DNA of 64,000 bases from Thermodesulfovibrio aggregans. GTDB lineage: Bacteria > Nitrospirota > Thermodesulfovibrionia > Thermodesulfovibrionales > Thermodesulfovibrionaceae. Both the position numbers and the translations under genes were made by a program. Location: assembly GCF_001514535.1 (NCBI RefSeq), contig NZ_BCNO01000001.1, positions 1,011,012 through 1,075,011 on the forward strand, written 5' to 3'. This document shows positions 57,688-64,000 of the stretch, in pieces; within the stretch, counting starts at the first letter, position 1; every line of letters begins with the position of its first letter. The notes under the pieces were generated by a model. That model searched no databases. It saw only the letters and a list, made by a program, of their open reading frames with translations, and was not told where the DNA came from.

Positions 57688-58619
57688 TCCTCTTGTTTCT
57701 TAATTTCTTCAATTGTTTTCTCTATAGATTCTTTGTCAATTCCAAGAATTCTTTTTGCACCGATAAATCTGCTTAGATAATAGGGTGCTTCTAAACTATC
57801 AATGGTTACCTTTTTTGACCTTGTTGAAGCATGAATAAATAGGTTCTCTCCAAGATAGATTCCTACATGAGATGGAAATTTTGCATAGGTTCTGAAAAAT
57901 ACAAGGTCTCCAGGCTGAAGTTCATTTTTATTCACCGGGATTCCAATTGTAAATTGTTCTCTTGCACTTCTTGGTAGTTCAATACCGACCATTGAATAAA
58001 CTTTTTTCACAAAGAAAGAGCAGTCAAGACCACTAAAGCTATTTCCACCAAATCTATAGGGCAAATGAAGCATCTTCTTTGCAAAAAGAAGCAACCTTTC
58101 AGTAATAGTCATTTGAGAGAGATCCTCTGATGCTTTGATTTCCTCTATTTCTTCTATTTTTTCCTTTATATCTGGTCTTGCAGAAGCTAAAACAGGAACT
58201 TTTTCATCTTCTCTTATTGTAGAAACTATCTCTTTTGGTTTTTCTGGAACTTTTACAATAAGCTTTTGCCCTGTGCTAAGCTTATTGCTATTTAATCCAT
58301 TCAATCTTTTAAGTTCTTCTACTGATATATTGTATTTTTTTGCAATTCTGAATAAATTTTCACCTTTTTTAACAGTATGATATTCAGTTGTATCTGATTT
58401 TTTTATGATTTTGTCATTTTTTTGAGGGATTTCTAATTTCATACCTACTTGTAATTTATTATTTTTTAAGTTATTTGCCTTTTTTATCTCTGTAACTGAA
58501 ACATTAAATTTCTTGGAAATTTTCCAGATATTGTCACCTTTTTTTACTGTATATGGCTGAGCAAATACAAGGCAGGGTAAAATAACTAAAATTGCTATAA
58601 AGACAAAGATTTTACTCAT
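57684..58619 (-). CDS. LysM-NlpC/P60 peptidoglycan endopeptidase
   Basis: 311 residues. Signal peptide (about 1-20), two LysM modules (YTVKKGDNIWKISKKFNVS and YHTVKKGENLFRIAKKYNIS), a linker and a C-terminal NlpC/P60 domain with Cys in GLDCSFFVKKVY and His in SHVGIYLG and FIHAS. It hydrolyses peptide cross-links in the cell wall. It follows scpB by 11 bases, with AGGAGGTGAT upstream. Confidence 0.93.
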   Translation of the reverse strand: MSKIFVFIAILVILPCLVFAQPYTVKKGDNIWKISKKFNVSVTEIKKANNLKNNKLQVGMKLEIPQKNDKIIKKSDTTEYHTVKKGENLFRIAKKYNISVEELKRLNGLNSNKLSTGQKLIVKVPEKPKEIVSTIREDEKVPVLASARPDIKEKIEEIEEIKASEDLSQMTITERLLLFAKKMLHLPYRFGGNSFSGLDCSFFVKKVYSMVGIELPRSAREQFTIGIPVNKNELQPGDLVFFRTYAKFPSHVGIYLGENLFIHASTRSKKVTIDSLEAPYYLSRFIGAKRILGIDKESIEKTIEEIKKQED

Positions 58620-58630
58620 AAATCACCTCC

Positions 58631-59170
58631 TTAAGCAGCGTTGACTTCTTTAAAATCAATAATCCCGGGCAGTTCATTTAAGCTCGAAAGCCCGAAAAGT
58701 TTTAAAAATTCCTTTGTTGTTCCATAAACAAAAGGTCTGCCAGGTACTTCTTTTTTACCTACAATTTTTATAAGTTTTTTTTCCATTAAAGTTTTTATTG
58801 CATAATCAGAATTTACGCCTCTTATTTTTTCTATTTCAGCCTTTGTAATAGGTTGTTTATATGCTATTATAGCAAGTGTTTCAAGTGCCTGTTCAGAAAG
58901 TTTATTGTTTGTTTGCTGTTTAAATATTTTTATCCAATCAGCATACTGAGGATTTGTAACCATCTGATAGGAATCTTCAATTTTGATAATCATAATCCCT
59001 GAATTTCTACGTTTATATTCTTCAGCAAGTTCATAAATTATTTCTTTAAGATAACTTTCATGGATATTTAAAATGGTATGTAAAATTTTTATTGATAGAG
59101 GTTTTTCTGCAACAAAAAGTAAAGATTCAATAATTCCTTTTATTTGTTCTTTCTGGGTGAACAAATTCAT
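58631..59170 (-). CDS. scpB: Segregation and condensation protein B
   Basis: 179 residues of the winged-helix ScpB family, with KGIIESLLFVAEKPLS at the start, LSEQALETLAIIAYKQPITKAEIEKIRG and VPGRPFVYGTTKEFL. It joins SMC-ScpA in chromosome condensation. No scpA is adjacent. A TATAAT ends ten bases before the ATG, leaving almost no leader. Confidence 0.95.
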   Translation of the reverse strand: MNLFTQKEQIKGIIESLLFVAEKPLSIKILHTILNIHESYLKEIIYELAEEYKRRNSGIMIIKIEDSYQMVTNPQYADWIKIFKQQTNNKLSEQALETLAIIAYKQPITKAEIEKIRGVNSDYAIKTLMEKKLIKIVGKKEVPGRPFVYGTTKEFLKLFGLSSLNELPGIIDFKEVNAA

Positions 59171-59243
59171 AGTTTTGGTTATTATACTGAATTAGTTTTA
59201 AAAAAATCAATTATCTTCATTGCTAAATGTGGTTTAGTTTTAT

Positions 59244-59249
59244 TACAAT
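59244..59249 (+). promoter_or_regulatory. Leaderless-type -10 of ribD
   Basis: TACAAT ends six bases before the ribD ATG at 59256. No FMN riboswitch or ribosome binding site fits in the 85-base divergent gap to scpB. Confidence 0.55.
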
Positions 59250-59255
59250 TTAAAT

Positions 59256-60347
59256 ATGTTGGATGATAAATTTTTTATGAAAAGAGCACTCTATCTTGCA
59301 AAAAAGGCAAATTGGAGAACATCTCCAAATCCTATGGTTGGTGCTGTTATTGTAAAAAATGGCAAGATTATCGCAGAAGGTTATCATAAAAAAGCAGGCT
59401 TACCTCATGCTGAAGTTGAAGCTATAATGAAGGCAAAAGAGCATTTAAATGGCGCCACCCTTTATGTAACGCTTGAACCATGCTGTCACAGAGATAAAAA
59501 GACACCTCCATGTACAGATGCAATAATAAAATCAGGGATTAAACGAGTTGTTATTGCCATGAAAGATCCTAATCCAAAAGTATCAGGAAAAGGAATAGAA
59601 ATACTGAAAAGTCATGGTATTGAGGTAATCGAAGGGATTTTTGAAGAAGATGCCCGAAAATTAAACGAGTTTTACATAAAATACATAACAACAAAAACTC
59701 CTTTTGTAATTCTCAAAATAGCAATGACCCTCGATGGGAAAATTGCCACTCCTTCAGGAGAGTCTAAATGGATTACATCAGAGGAGTCAAGAAAATTAGT
59801 ACATTTAATGCGTTCAAGAGTTGATGCAATACTGACTGCTTATGGCACAGTGTTAAAAGACAATCCGATGTTTACATCAAGAATAAAAAATGGTAAAAAT
59901 CCATTAAGAGTTATAATAGATCCTGAACTCAAGATTCCCTTAAATTATCATGTCTATAATCCTCCACCAGCTACAATAGCTGTTGTCCATGAGAGAAAAC
60001 TAAGTGACGATAAATTAAAACTTTTAAATGATAGAGGAATAGAAACTATCTTTTTTTCTTCTGAGAAAGTTGATCTTAAATGGCTTATGAAAGAGCTTGG
60101 GAAAAGAGAGATTACTTCTTTGATGATTGAAGGCGGTTCATCGTTGAACAGTTATGCTTTATGGGATGGAGTCGTGGATAAATTAATGATCTTTGTCGCA
60201 CCAAAGATAATAGGTGGTTCAAATTCTTATCCAAGTATTGGAGGGAAGTTTTATAAGAACCTCAATGAAGCTTTTGAAGTAAGGGATTTAAAGATAAAGA
60301 GAATATCAGGTGATATTTTTATTGAAGGATATTTAAAAAAGGGTTGA
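59256..60347 (+). CDS. ribD: Riboflavin biosynthesis deaminase/reductase RibD
   Basis: 363 residues. N-terminal deaminase: HAEVEAI and LEPCCHRDKKTPPC are the zinc ligands; C-terminal reductase: KIAMTLDGKIATPSGESKWIT and IEGGSSLN. It converts the GTP cyclohydrolase II product in two steps. No other rib genes are near and no FMN riboswitch is seen. Confidence 0.96.
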   Translation: MLDDKFFMKRALYLAKKANWRTSPNPMVGAVIVKNGKIIAEGYHKKAGLPHAEVEAIMKAKEHLNGATLYVTLEPCCHRDKKTPPCTDAIIKSGIKRVVIAMKDPNPKVSGKGIEILKSHGIEVIEGIFEEDARKLNEFYIKYITTKTPFVILKIAMTLDGKIATPSGESKWITSEESRKLVHLMRSRVDAILTAYGTVLKDNPMFTSRIKNGKNPLRVIIDPELKIPLNYHVYNPPPATIAVVHERKLSDDKLKLLNDRGIETIFFSSEKVDLKWLMKELGKREITSLMIEGGSSLNSYALWDGVVDKLMIFVAPKIIGGSNSYPSIGGKFYKNLNEAFEVRDLKIKRISGDIFIEGYLKKG

Positions 60348-60413
60348 AAAATTTTTCATTTTAAGCTAAAGTTGTATTAATTAAAACTTTTTCAAGAAAG
60401 GAGGTGAGATAGG

Positions 60414-60722
60414 ATGAAAAAGCTTTTAACTGTCATGATAGCTGCCATGTTTATTTTTGCTTTTGGTTGTGCCAGCAAGGATTATGTGAAGCAGGAGATT
60501 GACCCACTTGTAGACAGAATTGGAAAGCTGGAAACTAAAGTAAACAATCTTGAATCAAAGGTTAATGCTTTAGACAAGAAGATTGATGATTGTTGCACAA
60601 AGGCAGATGATGCGGCAAAGAGAGCAGAAGCTGCTGCACAGAAAGCAGAGGATGCAGCAAAGAGAGCAGAAGCTGCTGCACAGAAAGCAGGAAAGGCATT
60701 TGAGCTTCAGCAGAAGAAGTAA
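60414..60722 (+). CDS. Small Ala-rich coiled-coil lipoprotein (Lpp-like)
   Basis: 102 residues: signal peptide with lipobox FAFGC (Cys19), then a coiled coil with DRIGKLETKVNNLESKVNALDKKIDD and an alanine zipper made of a 14-residue repeat (DAAKRAEAAAQKAE, two copies), ending in KK. This is the design of Braun-type lipoproteins and of alanine-zipper envelope spacers. AAGGAGGTGA precedes the ATG. The adjacent L,D-transpeptidase gene makes covalent attachment to peptidoglycan worth considering. Confidence 0.85.
   Translation: MKKLLTVMIAAMFIFAFGCASKDYVKQEIDPLVDRIGKLETKVNNLESKVNALDKKIDDCCTKADDAAKRAEAAAQKAEDAAKRAEAAAQKAGKAFELQQKK
60609..60692 (+). repeat. Two 42-base tandem units in the lipoprotein gene
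   Basis: 60609-60650 and 60651-60692 differ at only a few positions and encode the 14-residue alanine-zipper step twice. Confidence 0.85.
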
Positions 60723-60741
60723 TTTATTTTGTTAGATTTTT

Positions 60742-61668
60742 TTAGAGCCACAGATCAGAAGGTATGATCTGTGGCTCTTTATTTTGAATGCTCACTGAAG
60801 TTGGAATTCCAGTTTTTTGTTTAATTGTATTGTAAAGTTTAAATGTATCCACATATTTTAGAAGTCCTTTCTTATTGAGTTGTTCCATAGCATCTTTAAG
60901 ATAATCAAAATCTCTCAATTGATCGTCTCTGTGAACTTCTACATACACATTATCGCCAATTTTTCCTACTTTTACAGGTTGCCTTATAATCAATACTTCA
61001 GTTCCAACTGGAACCATATCAAATAGTTTTGGAATATCCTCTGGATAAAGCCTAATACAGCCATGAGTGACTTTTCTACCTATAGCCCATGGTCTATTTG
61101 TTCCGTGAATAAGATAGCTTAATCCTGATAGTCTCATCGCATGAGTTCCTAAAGGATTTTCTGGACCTGGTGGAACAACTTCTGGAAGTTCTGGTCTTTC
61201 TTTTCTAATTGATTCGGGAACATACCATGGAGGATTAACAATTTTATGTGATATTTTGAACTTTCCTACTGGAGTTTCAACTCCATCATCGCCGATTCCA
61301 ATTGGAAATGTTGTAACTAGTTGATCTTTTGATTTTTTATGAAAATAGTAAAGTCTCATTTCAGAAAGATTTATGATTATTCCTTGAAAATTATTTGGTC
61401 TGTCTGGCAGAATCCAAAAAGTCGGAATTATTACTTTATTTCCATCTCCCGGGACAAAAGGATCTATCTGAGAATTGGCATCTACTATTTCATTATAACC
61501 TAAGTCATAATGTCTTGCGATTTCTATAAGTGATTCTTTGTTTTTTACTGTATGAATTTGAAGTTTTCCAATGATTGTTGTATCTTGAGAAATAGAGAAA
61601 GTTTCTCCGTAGGAGATACCAAAATTAAACAATATGGAGAATATAATTAAATAAAACCATTTTTTCAT
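60742..61668 (-). CDS. L,D-transpeptidase (YkuD) with LysM
   Basis: 308 residues. Signal peptide (about 1-21), one LysM module (HTVKNKESLIEIARHYDLG) and a YkuD domain with HGTNRPWAIGRKVTHGCIRLYPED, where His and Cys are catalytic (Thr replaces the more common Ser before HGC). It forms 3-3 cross-links or attaches lipoproteins to peptidoglycan. The C-terminal DLWL is encoded by the terminator stem. Confidence 0.92.
   Translation of the reverse strand: MKKWFYLIIFSILFNFGISYGETFSISQDTTIIGKLQIHTVKNKESLIEIARHYDLGYNEIVDANSQIDPFVPGDGNKVIIPTFWILPDRPNNFQGIIINLSEMRLYYFHKKSKDQLVTTFPIGIGDDGVETPVGKFKISHKIVNPPWYVPESIRKERPELPEVVPPGPENPLGTHAMRLSGLSYLIHGTNRPWAIGRKVTHGCIRLYPEDIPKLFDMVPVGTEVLIIRQPVKVGKIGDNVYVEVHRDDQLRDFDYLKDAMEQLNKKGLLKYVDTFKLYNTIKQKTGIPTSVSIQNKEPQIIPSDLWL
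60744..60778. terminator. Bidirectional terminator overlapping the end of the L,D-transpeptidase gene
   Basis: A 14-base-pair perfect stem (AGAGCCACAGATCA with TGATCTGTGGCTCT) and seven-base loop, with T-runs on both sides. It terminates the lipoprotein transcript and lies within the last codons of the convergent gene. Confidence 0.85.
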
Positions 61669-61686
61669 ATTTCGTCATTTTTTAAA

Positions 61687-61761
61687 CGGTCCCAACGGGA
61701 TTCGAACCCGTGCTTTAGCCTTGAGAGGGCTACGTCCTAGACCTGGCTAGACGATGGGACC
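61687..61761 (-). tRNA. tRNA-Glu (anticodon CTC)
   Basis: Acceptor GGTCCCA pairs with TGGGACC, discriminator G; anticodon loop CTCTCAA gives CTC. Read on the minus strand, 10 bases downstream of tRNA-Gln. Confidence 0.95.
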
Positions 61762-61771
61762 TTAGTTTTAA

Positions 61772-61842
61772 CTGGGGAGAGAGGATTCGAACCCCTACAA
61801 GCAGATCCAGAGTCTGCCGTCCTGCCGTTAGACGACTCCCCA
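61772..61842 (-). tRNA. tRNA-Gln (anticodon CTG)
   Basis: Acceptor TGGGGAG pairs with CTCCCCA, discriminator G; the loop CTCTGGA gives CTG; 71 bases. First of the tRNA-Gln-tRNA-Glu pair upstream of the L,D-transpeptidase gene. Confidence 0.95.
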
Positions 61843-61944
61843 ATCTTTTATTGATATATCATAAAAATGTTTAAATTGTCAAACCGTTAAGGTATGTAAT
61901 GTTTAAAATAACTTTAAAGTTATTGGATTTTATCCAGGATTTAG

Positions 61945-61952
61945 TATATACT
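61945..61952 (+). promoter_or_regulatory. Leaderless-type -10 of the AMMECR1 gene
   Basis: Overlapping TATATA (61945-61950) and TATACT (61947-61952) end five to seven bases before the ATG at 61958; no ribosome binding site is present. Confidence 0.5.
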
Positions 61953-61957
61953 TAATT

Positions 61958-62467
61958 ATGCATCCTTATGTAGAACTTGCCAAGAAAACTGTGGAAGAAT
62001 ATGTAAAAACCGGAAAGATACCTCCTATTCCTGAAAATATTCCTGCTGATATGAAAAGAAGGGCTGGAGTATTTGTTTCAATTAAGAAAAAAGGTCAACT
62101 TCGTGGATGTATAGGAACATTTTTACCTGCCACTGAAAATATATACACAGAAATTGTTAGAAATGCTATAGCTTCAGCAACTGAGGATCCTCGTTTCCCT
62201 CCTGTTAGTCCTAAGGAACTTGAAGAATTGGAGTATTCAGTTGACATACTCAGCCCACCAGAACCTGTAAAAAGCCTTGATGAGCTTGATCCTAAAAAAT
62301 ATGGAGTAATTGTTATAAAAGGATGGCAGAAAGGTTTACTACTTCCTGATATAGAGGGAGTAAACACTGTTGATGAACAATTAAGAATTGCCAAGCTGAA
62401 AGCAGGCATTGATCCATATGACCCTGATATAGAGATTTATAAATTCAAAGTGGAGCGGTACAGGTAG
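61958..62467 (+). CDS. AMMECR1-domain protein
   Basis: 169 residues, a full AMMECR1 domain with the hallmark [13 protein letters not shown] and [15 protein letters not shown]. The family is widespread in archaea and anaerobic bacteria and its reaction is not established. In some bacteria it is fused with or next to MEMO-type or radical-SAM proteins, but none is seen here. Its 3' end overlaps hflX by 23 bases. Confidence 0.9.
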   Translation: MHPYVELAKKTVEEYVKTGKIPPIPENIPADMKRRAGVFVSIKKKGQLRGCIGTFLPATENIYTEIVRNAIASATEDPRFPPVSPKELEELEYSVDILSPPEPVKSLDELDPKKYGVIVIKGWQKGLLLPDIEGVNTVDEQLRIAKLKAGIDPYDPDIEIYKFKVERYR

Positions 62468-64000
62468 CTTCCTGCCAGAGCTTATTTTTTATTTCTTCTA
62501 TTAAGGGGATAAGTGTTTGTTTATCAAGTGCGGAAATTCCTATCGCATTGTATCTACTGCAAATCTGCTTTGTATCAAAAGATGAAAGTTTATCAATTTT
62601 ATTAAAAACGAGTATAACAGGTTTCGTTTCAAGTTCTAATTCTTTTAAAATTTTATTTACTGCTTCAATATGATTTTCAAACTGAGGATTAGAAATATCA
62701 ACGAGATGAATAAGTAAAGATGCATCTTCAAGTTCTTCAAGTGTAGCCTTAAAAGCAGCAACAAGATCTTCAGGTAAATCTCTGATAAAACCCACTGTAT
62801 CAGTAATTATAAGTTCTTTTTCTTCAGGAAATTTCAATCTTCTTGAAGATGTATCAAGAGTTGCAAACATTTTGTCTTCAACAAAAACTGAACTTTTTGT
62901 AAGAGCATTAAGAAGTGTTGATTTACCAGCATTTGTATACCCTATGATTGATACAATAGGGATTGAAAACTCTTTTCTGCGTTTTTTTCTTTGCAGTCTT
63001 GCTAAGGTTAGTTTTTTTAGTTCATTTTCAAGATGATGAATCCTTTCTTTTATTCTTCGCCTGTCAATCTCAAGTTTTGTCTCTCCAGGACCCCTCCCCC
63101 CTATTCCTCCAGCAAGCCTTGACATGGCAGTTCCTTTACCTGTAAGTCTTGGAAGCATGTATCTTAGTTGAGCAAGCTCTACCTGAACTTTTCCATCCCT
63201 TGTGTGAGCTCTTTTAGCAAAAATATCGAGTATAAGCTGACTACGATCTATTACCTTTAACTCTGTCATATCAGTTATTGCTCTTATTTGTGATGGTGTT
63301 AAATTCTGATCAAATACCAGAAGGGTTGCTCCCATGTCCATTGCTTTAATAATTAACTCTCTGAGTTTTCCTTCACCAAGCAGATATTTTGGATTTATCT
63401 GTTTTACTCTTTGAATGATTTTATCTATTACGATTAAGTCGGCTGATTTTGCCAGTTCTTCTAATTCTTCCATCTGTTCTTCAAGAACATACTTTGGTGC
63501 GGTAGATACACTAATAAGTATAGCTTTTTCTCTTGGATCGTGCATATCAATAACTCTTGCTCTATCCATTTCTGCTTCCAGATTATTGATGAATTCTTTA
63601 AAATTTAGCTTAAGAGAATAAAAATTTGATGAAATGAGTTCAATTTGATTTTCTTTTCCATAAGGTAAAAGATGAACAATATGAATGATTTCAGGTGAGC
63701 CTTTTTCATGAGTTAAAACACCCAGAGTATCAAATCTTAAAAGCCTCAGGTCAGTTATATCTTCCCTGTTAGGCATTTCTTTATTTAAGTGTGTATGAAT
63801 GTATCTTAAGCCCCTTAGAGGTTTTCTTCCCATAGGAAAATCTTCAAGTGATGGGATTAGAATTGAATGGGCAGTCCCGATTATAACATGAGTTATATTA
63901 CCTGCTCTGTCAATTAAAACTCCAATTTGTCTATTAATTTCGTAAGATATAGAGCATAAAGACTTCGCTAATTCAGGAGTAATAAAAACATCTATAGGTT
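62445..64000 (-). CDS. hflX: Ribosome-associated GTPase HflX (5' end outside window)
   Basis: At least 518 residues. The G domain has [24 protein letters not shown] and FNKIDK; the HflX domain shows [14 protein letters not shown] and [14 protein letters not shown]. Although an ATG exists at 63833, the frame stays open to 64000 and encodes conserved N-terminal sequence ([21 protein letters not shown]), so the real start lies beyond the window. HflX splits stalled 70S ribosomes during stress. Confidence 0.95.
   Translation of the reverse strand, partial: PIDVFITPELAKSLCSISYEINRQIGVLIDRAGNITHVIIGTAHSILIPSLEDFPMGRKPLRGLRYIHTHLNKEMPNREDITDLRLLRFDTLGVLTHEKGSPEIIHIVHLLPYGKENQIELISSNFYSLKLNFKEFINNLEAEMDRARVIDMHDPREKAILISVSTAPKYVLEEQMEELEELAKSADLIVIDKIIQRVKQINPKYLLGEGKLRELIIKAMDMGATLLVFDQNLTPSQIRAITDMTELKVIDRSQLILDIFAKRAHTRDGKVQVELAQLRYMLPRLTGKGTAMSRLAGGIGGRGPGETKLEIDRRRIKERIHHLENELKKLTLARLQRKKRRKEFSIPIVSIIGYTNAGKSTLLNALTKSSVFVEDKMFATLDTSSRRLKFPEEKELIITDTVGFIRDLPEDLVAAFKATLEELEDASLLIHLVDISNPQFENHIEAVNKILKELELETKPVILVFNKIDKLSSFDTKQICSRYNAIGISALDKQTLIPLIEEIKNKLWQEATCTAPL

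Noticed and set aside
59171-59255. FMN riboswitch before ribD
   Set aside because: The gap to scpB is only 85 bases and contains two divergent -10 elements but none of the conserved FMN aptamer segments.

Overview
The window looks like a piece of chromosome from a thermophilic, anaerobic, sulfate-reducing member of the Nitrospirota, close to Thermodesulfovibrio. This is an inference from gene content and from the AT-rich, A/T-ending codon use; no 16S rRNA is present. It is mostly housekeeping sequence, with an energy-conservation operon at the left end and a few unusual metabolic and sensory clusters. Genes are packed tightly and many convergent pairs overlap at their 3' ends.

Layout. 1-378 is the 3' end of an IS256-type transposase. 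598-680 is tRNA-Leu. 810-7169 is a six-gene operon, hdrA-hdrC-hdrB-mvhD-mvhG-mvhA, encoding a heterodisulfide-reductase-like HdrABC and a group 3c [NiFe] hydrogenase. A maturation protease gene (7236) follows. hdrA and mvhA each carry an in-frame UGA at a metal-ligand position, best read as selenocysteine. 7662-9674 (minus) holds a PiT phosphate transporter, a DUF47/PhoU-like partner and a CBS protein.

9773-22669 is the tRNA/translation/transcription block: tRNA-Thr-Tyr-Gly-Thr, tuf, rpmG, tRNA-Trp, secE, nusG, rplK, rplA, an L10 leader RNA, rplJ with a probable CUG start, rplL, rpoB and rpoC. A Mut7-C protein follows, then a convergent family-B DNA polymerase, a 6S RNA candidate, and rny-ymdB. 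28268-32815 is a redox-sensing cluster: a tetraheme cytochrome, a kinase with a c-type heme motif in its sensor domain, a receiver and a receiver-kinase.

On the minus strand from 42072 down to 32824 lie ferredoxin-AOR-nfeD-epimerase-PLP acyltransferase, a repeat-containing coiled-coil nuclease-like protein, and nagZ-ampG for peptidoglycan recycling. 42112-45968 encodes a PAP2/ArnT-like fusion, a polyprenyl-phosphate GT2 and a YbhN-like membrane protein. A degenerate HDOD-AAA protein runs back toward it. The rest is mnmG-rsmG-tsaB-rimI, gpsA, an acyl-CoA synthetase, a GNAT-like protein, fdhE, a moeA fusion, an NlpC/P60 hydrolase, scpB, ribD, a small lipoprotein, an L,D-transpeptidase, tRNA-Glu, tRNA-Gln, AMMECR1, and hflX, which runs off the right edge.

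How it fits together. The Hdr/Mvh operon probably couples H2 oxidation to ferredoxin reduction and to a disulfide-type acceptor by flavin-based bifurcation. AOR with its polyferredoxin, FdhE and MoeA point to Mo/W enzymes on the same ferredoxin pool. The main items for a second look are the selenocysteine at the N-terminal (bridging) cysteine position of the hydrogenase, the CUG start of rplJ, repeated leaderless-type promoters (including a perfectly symmetric divergent one), a possible ceramide-type lipid pathway, and the degenerate HDOD-AAA protein.
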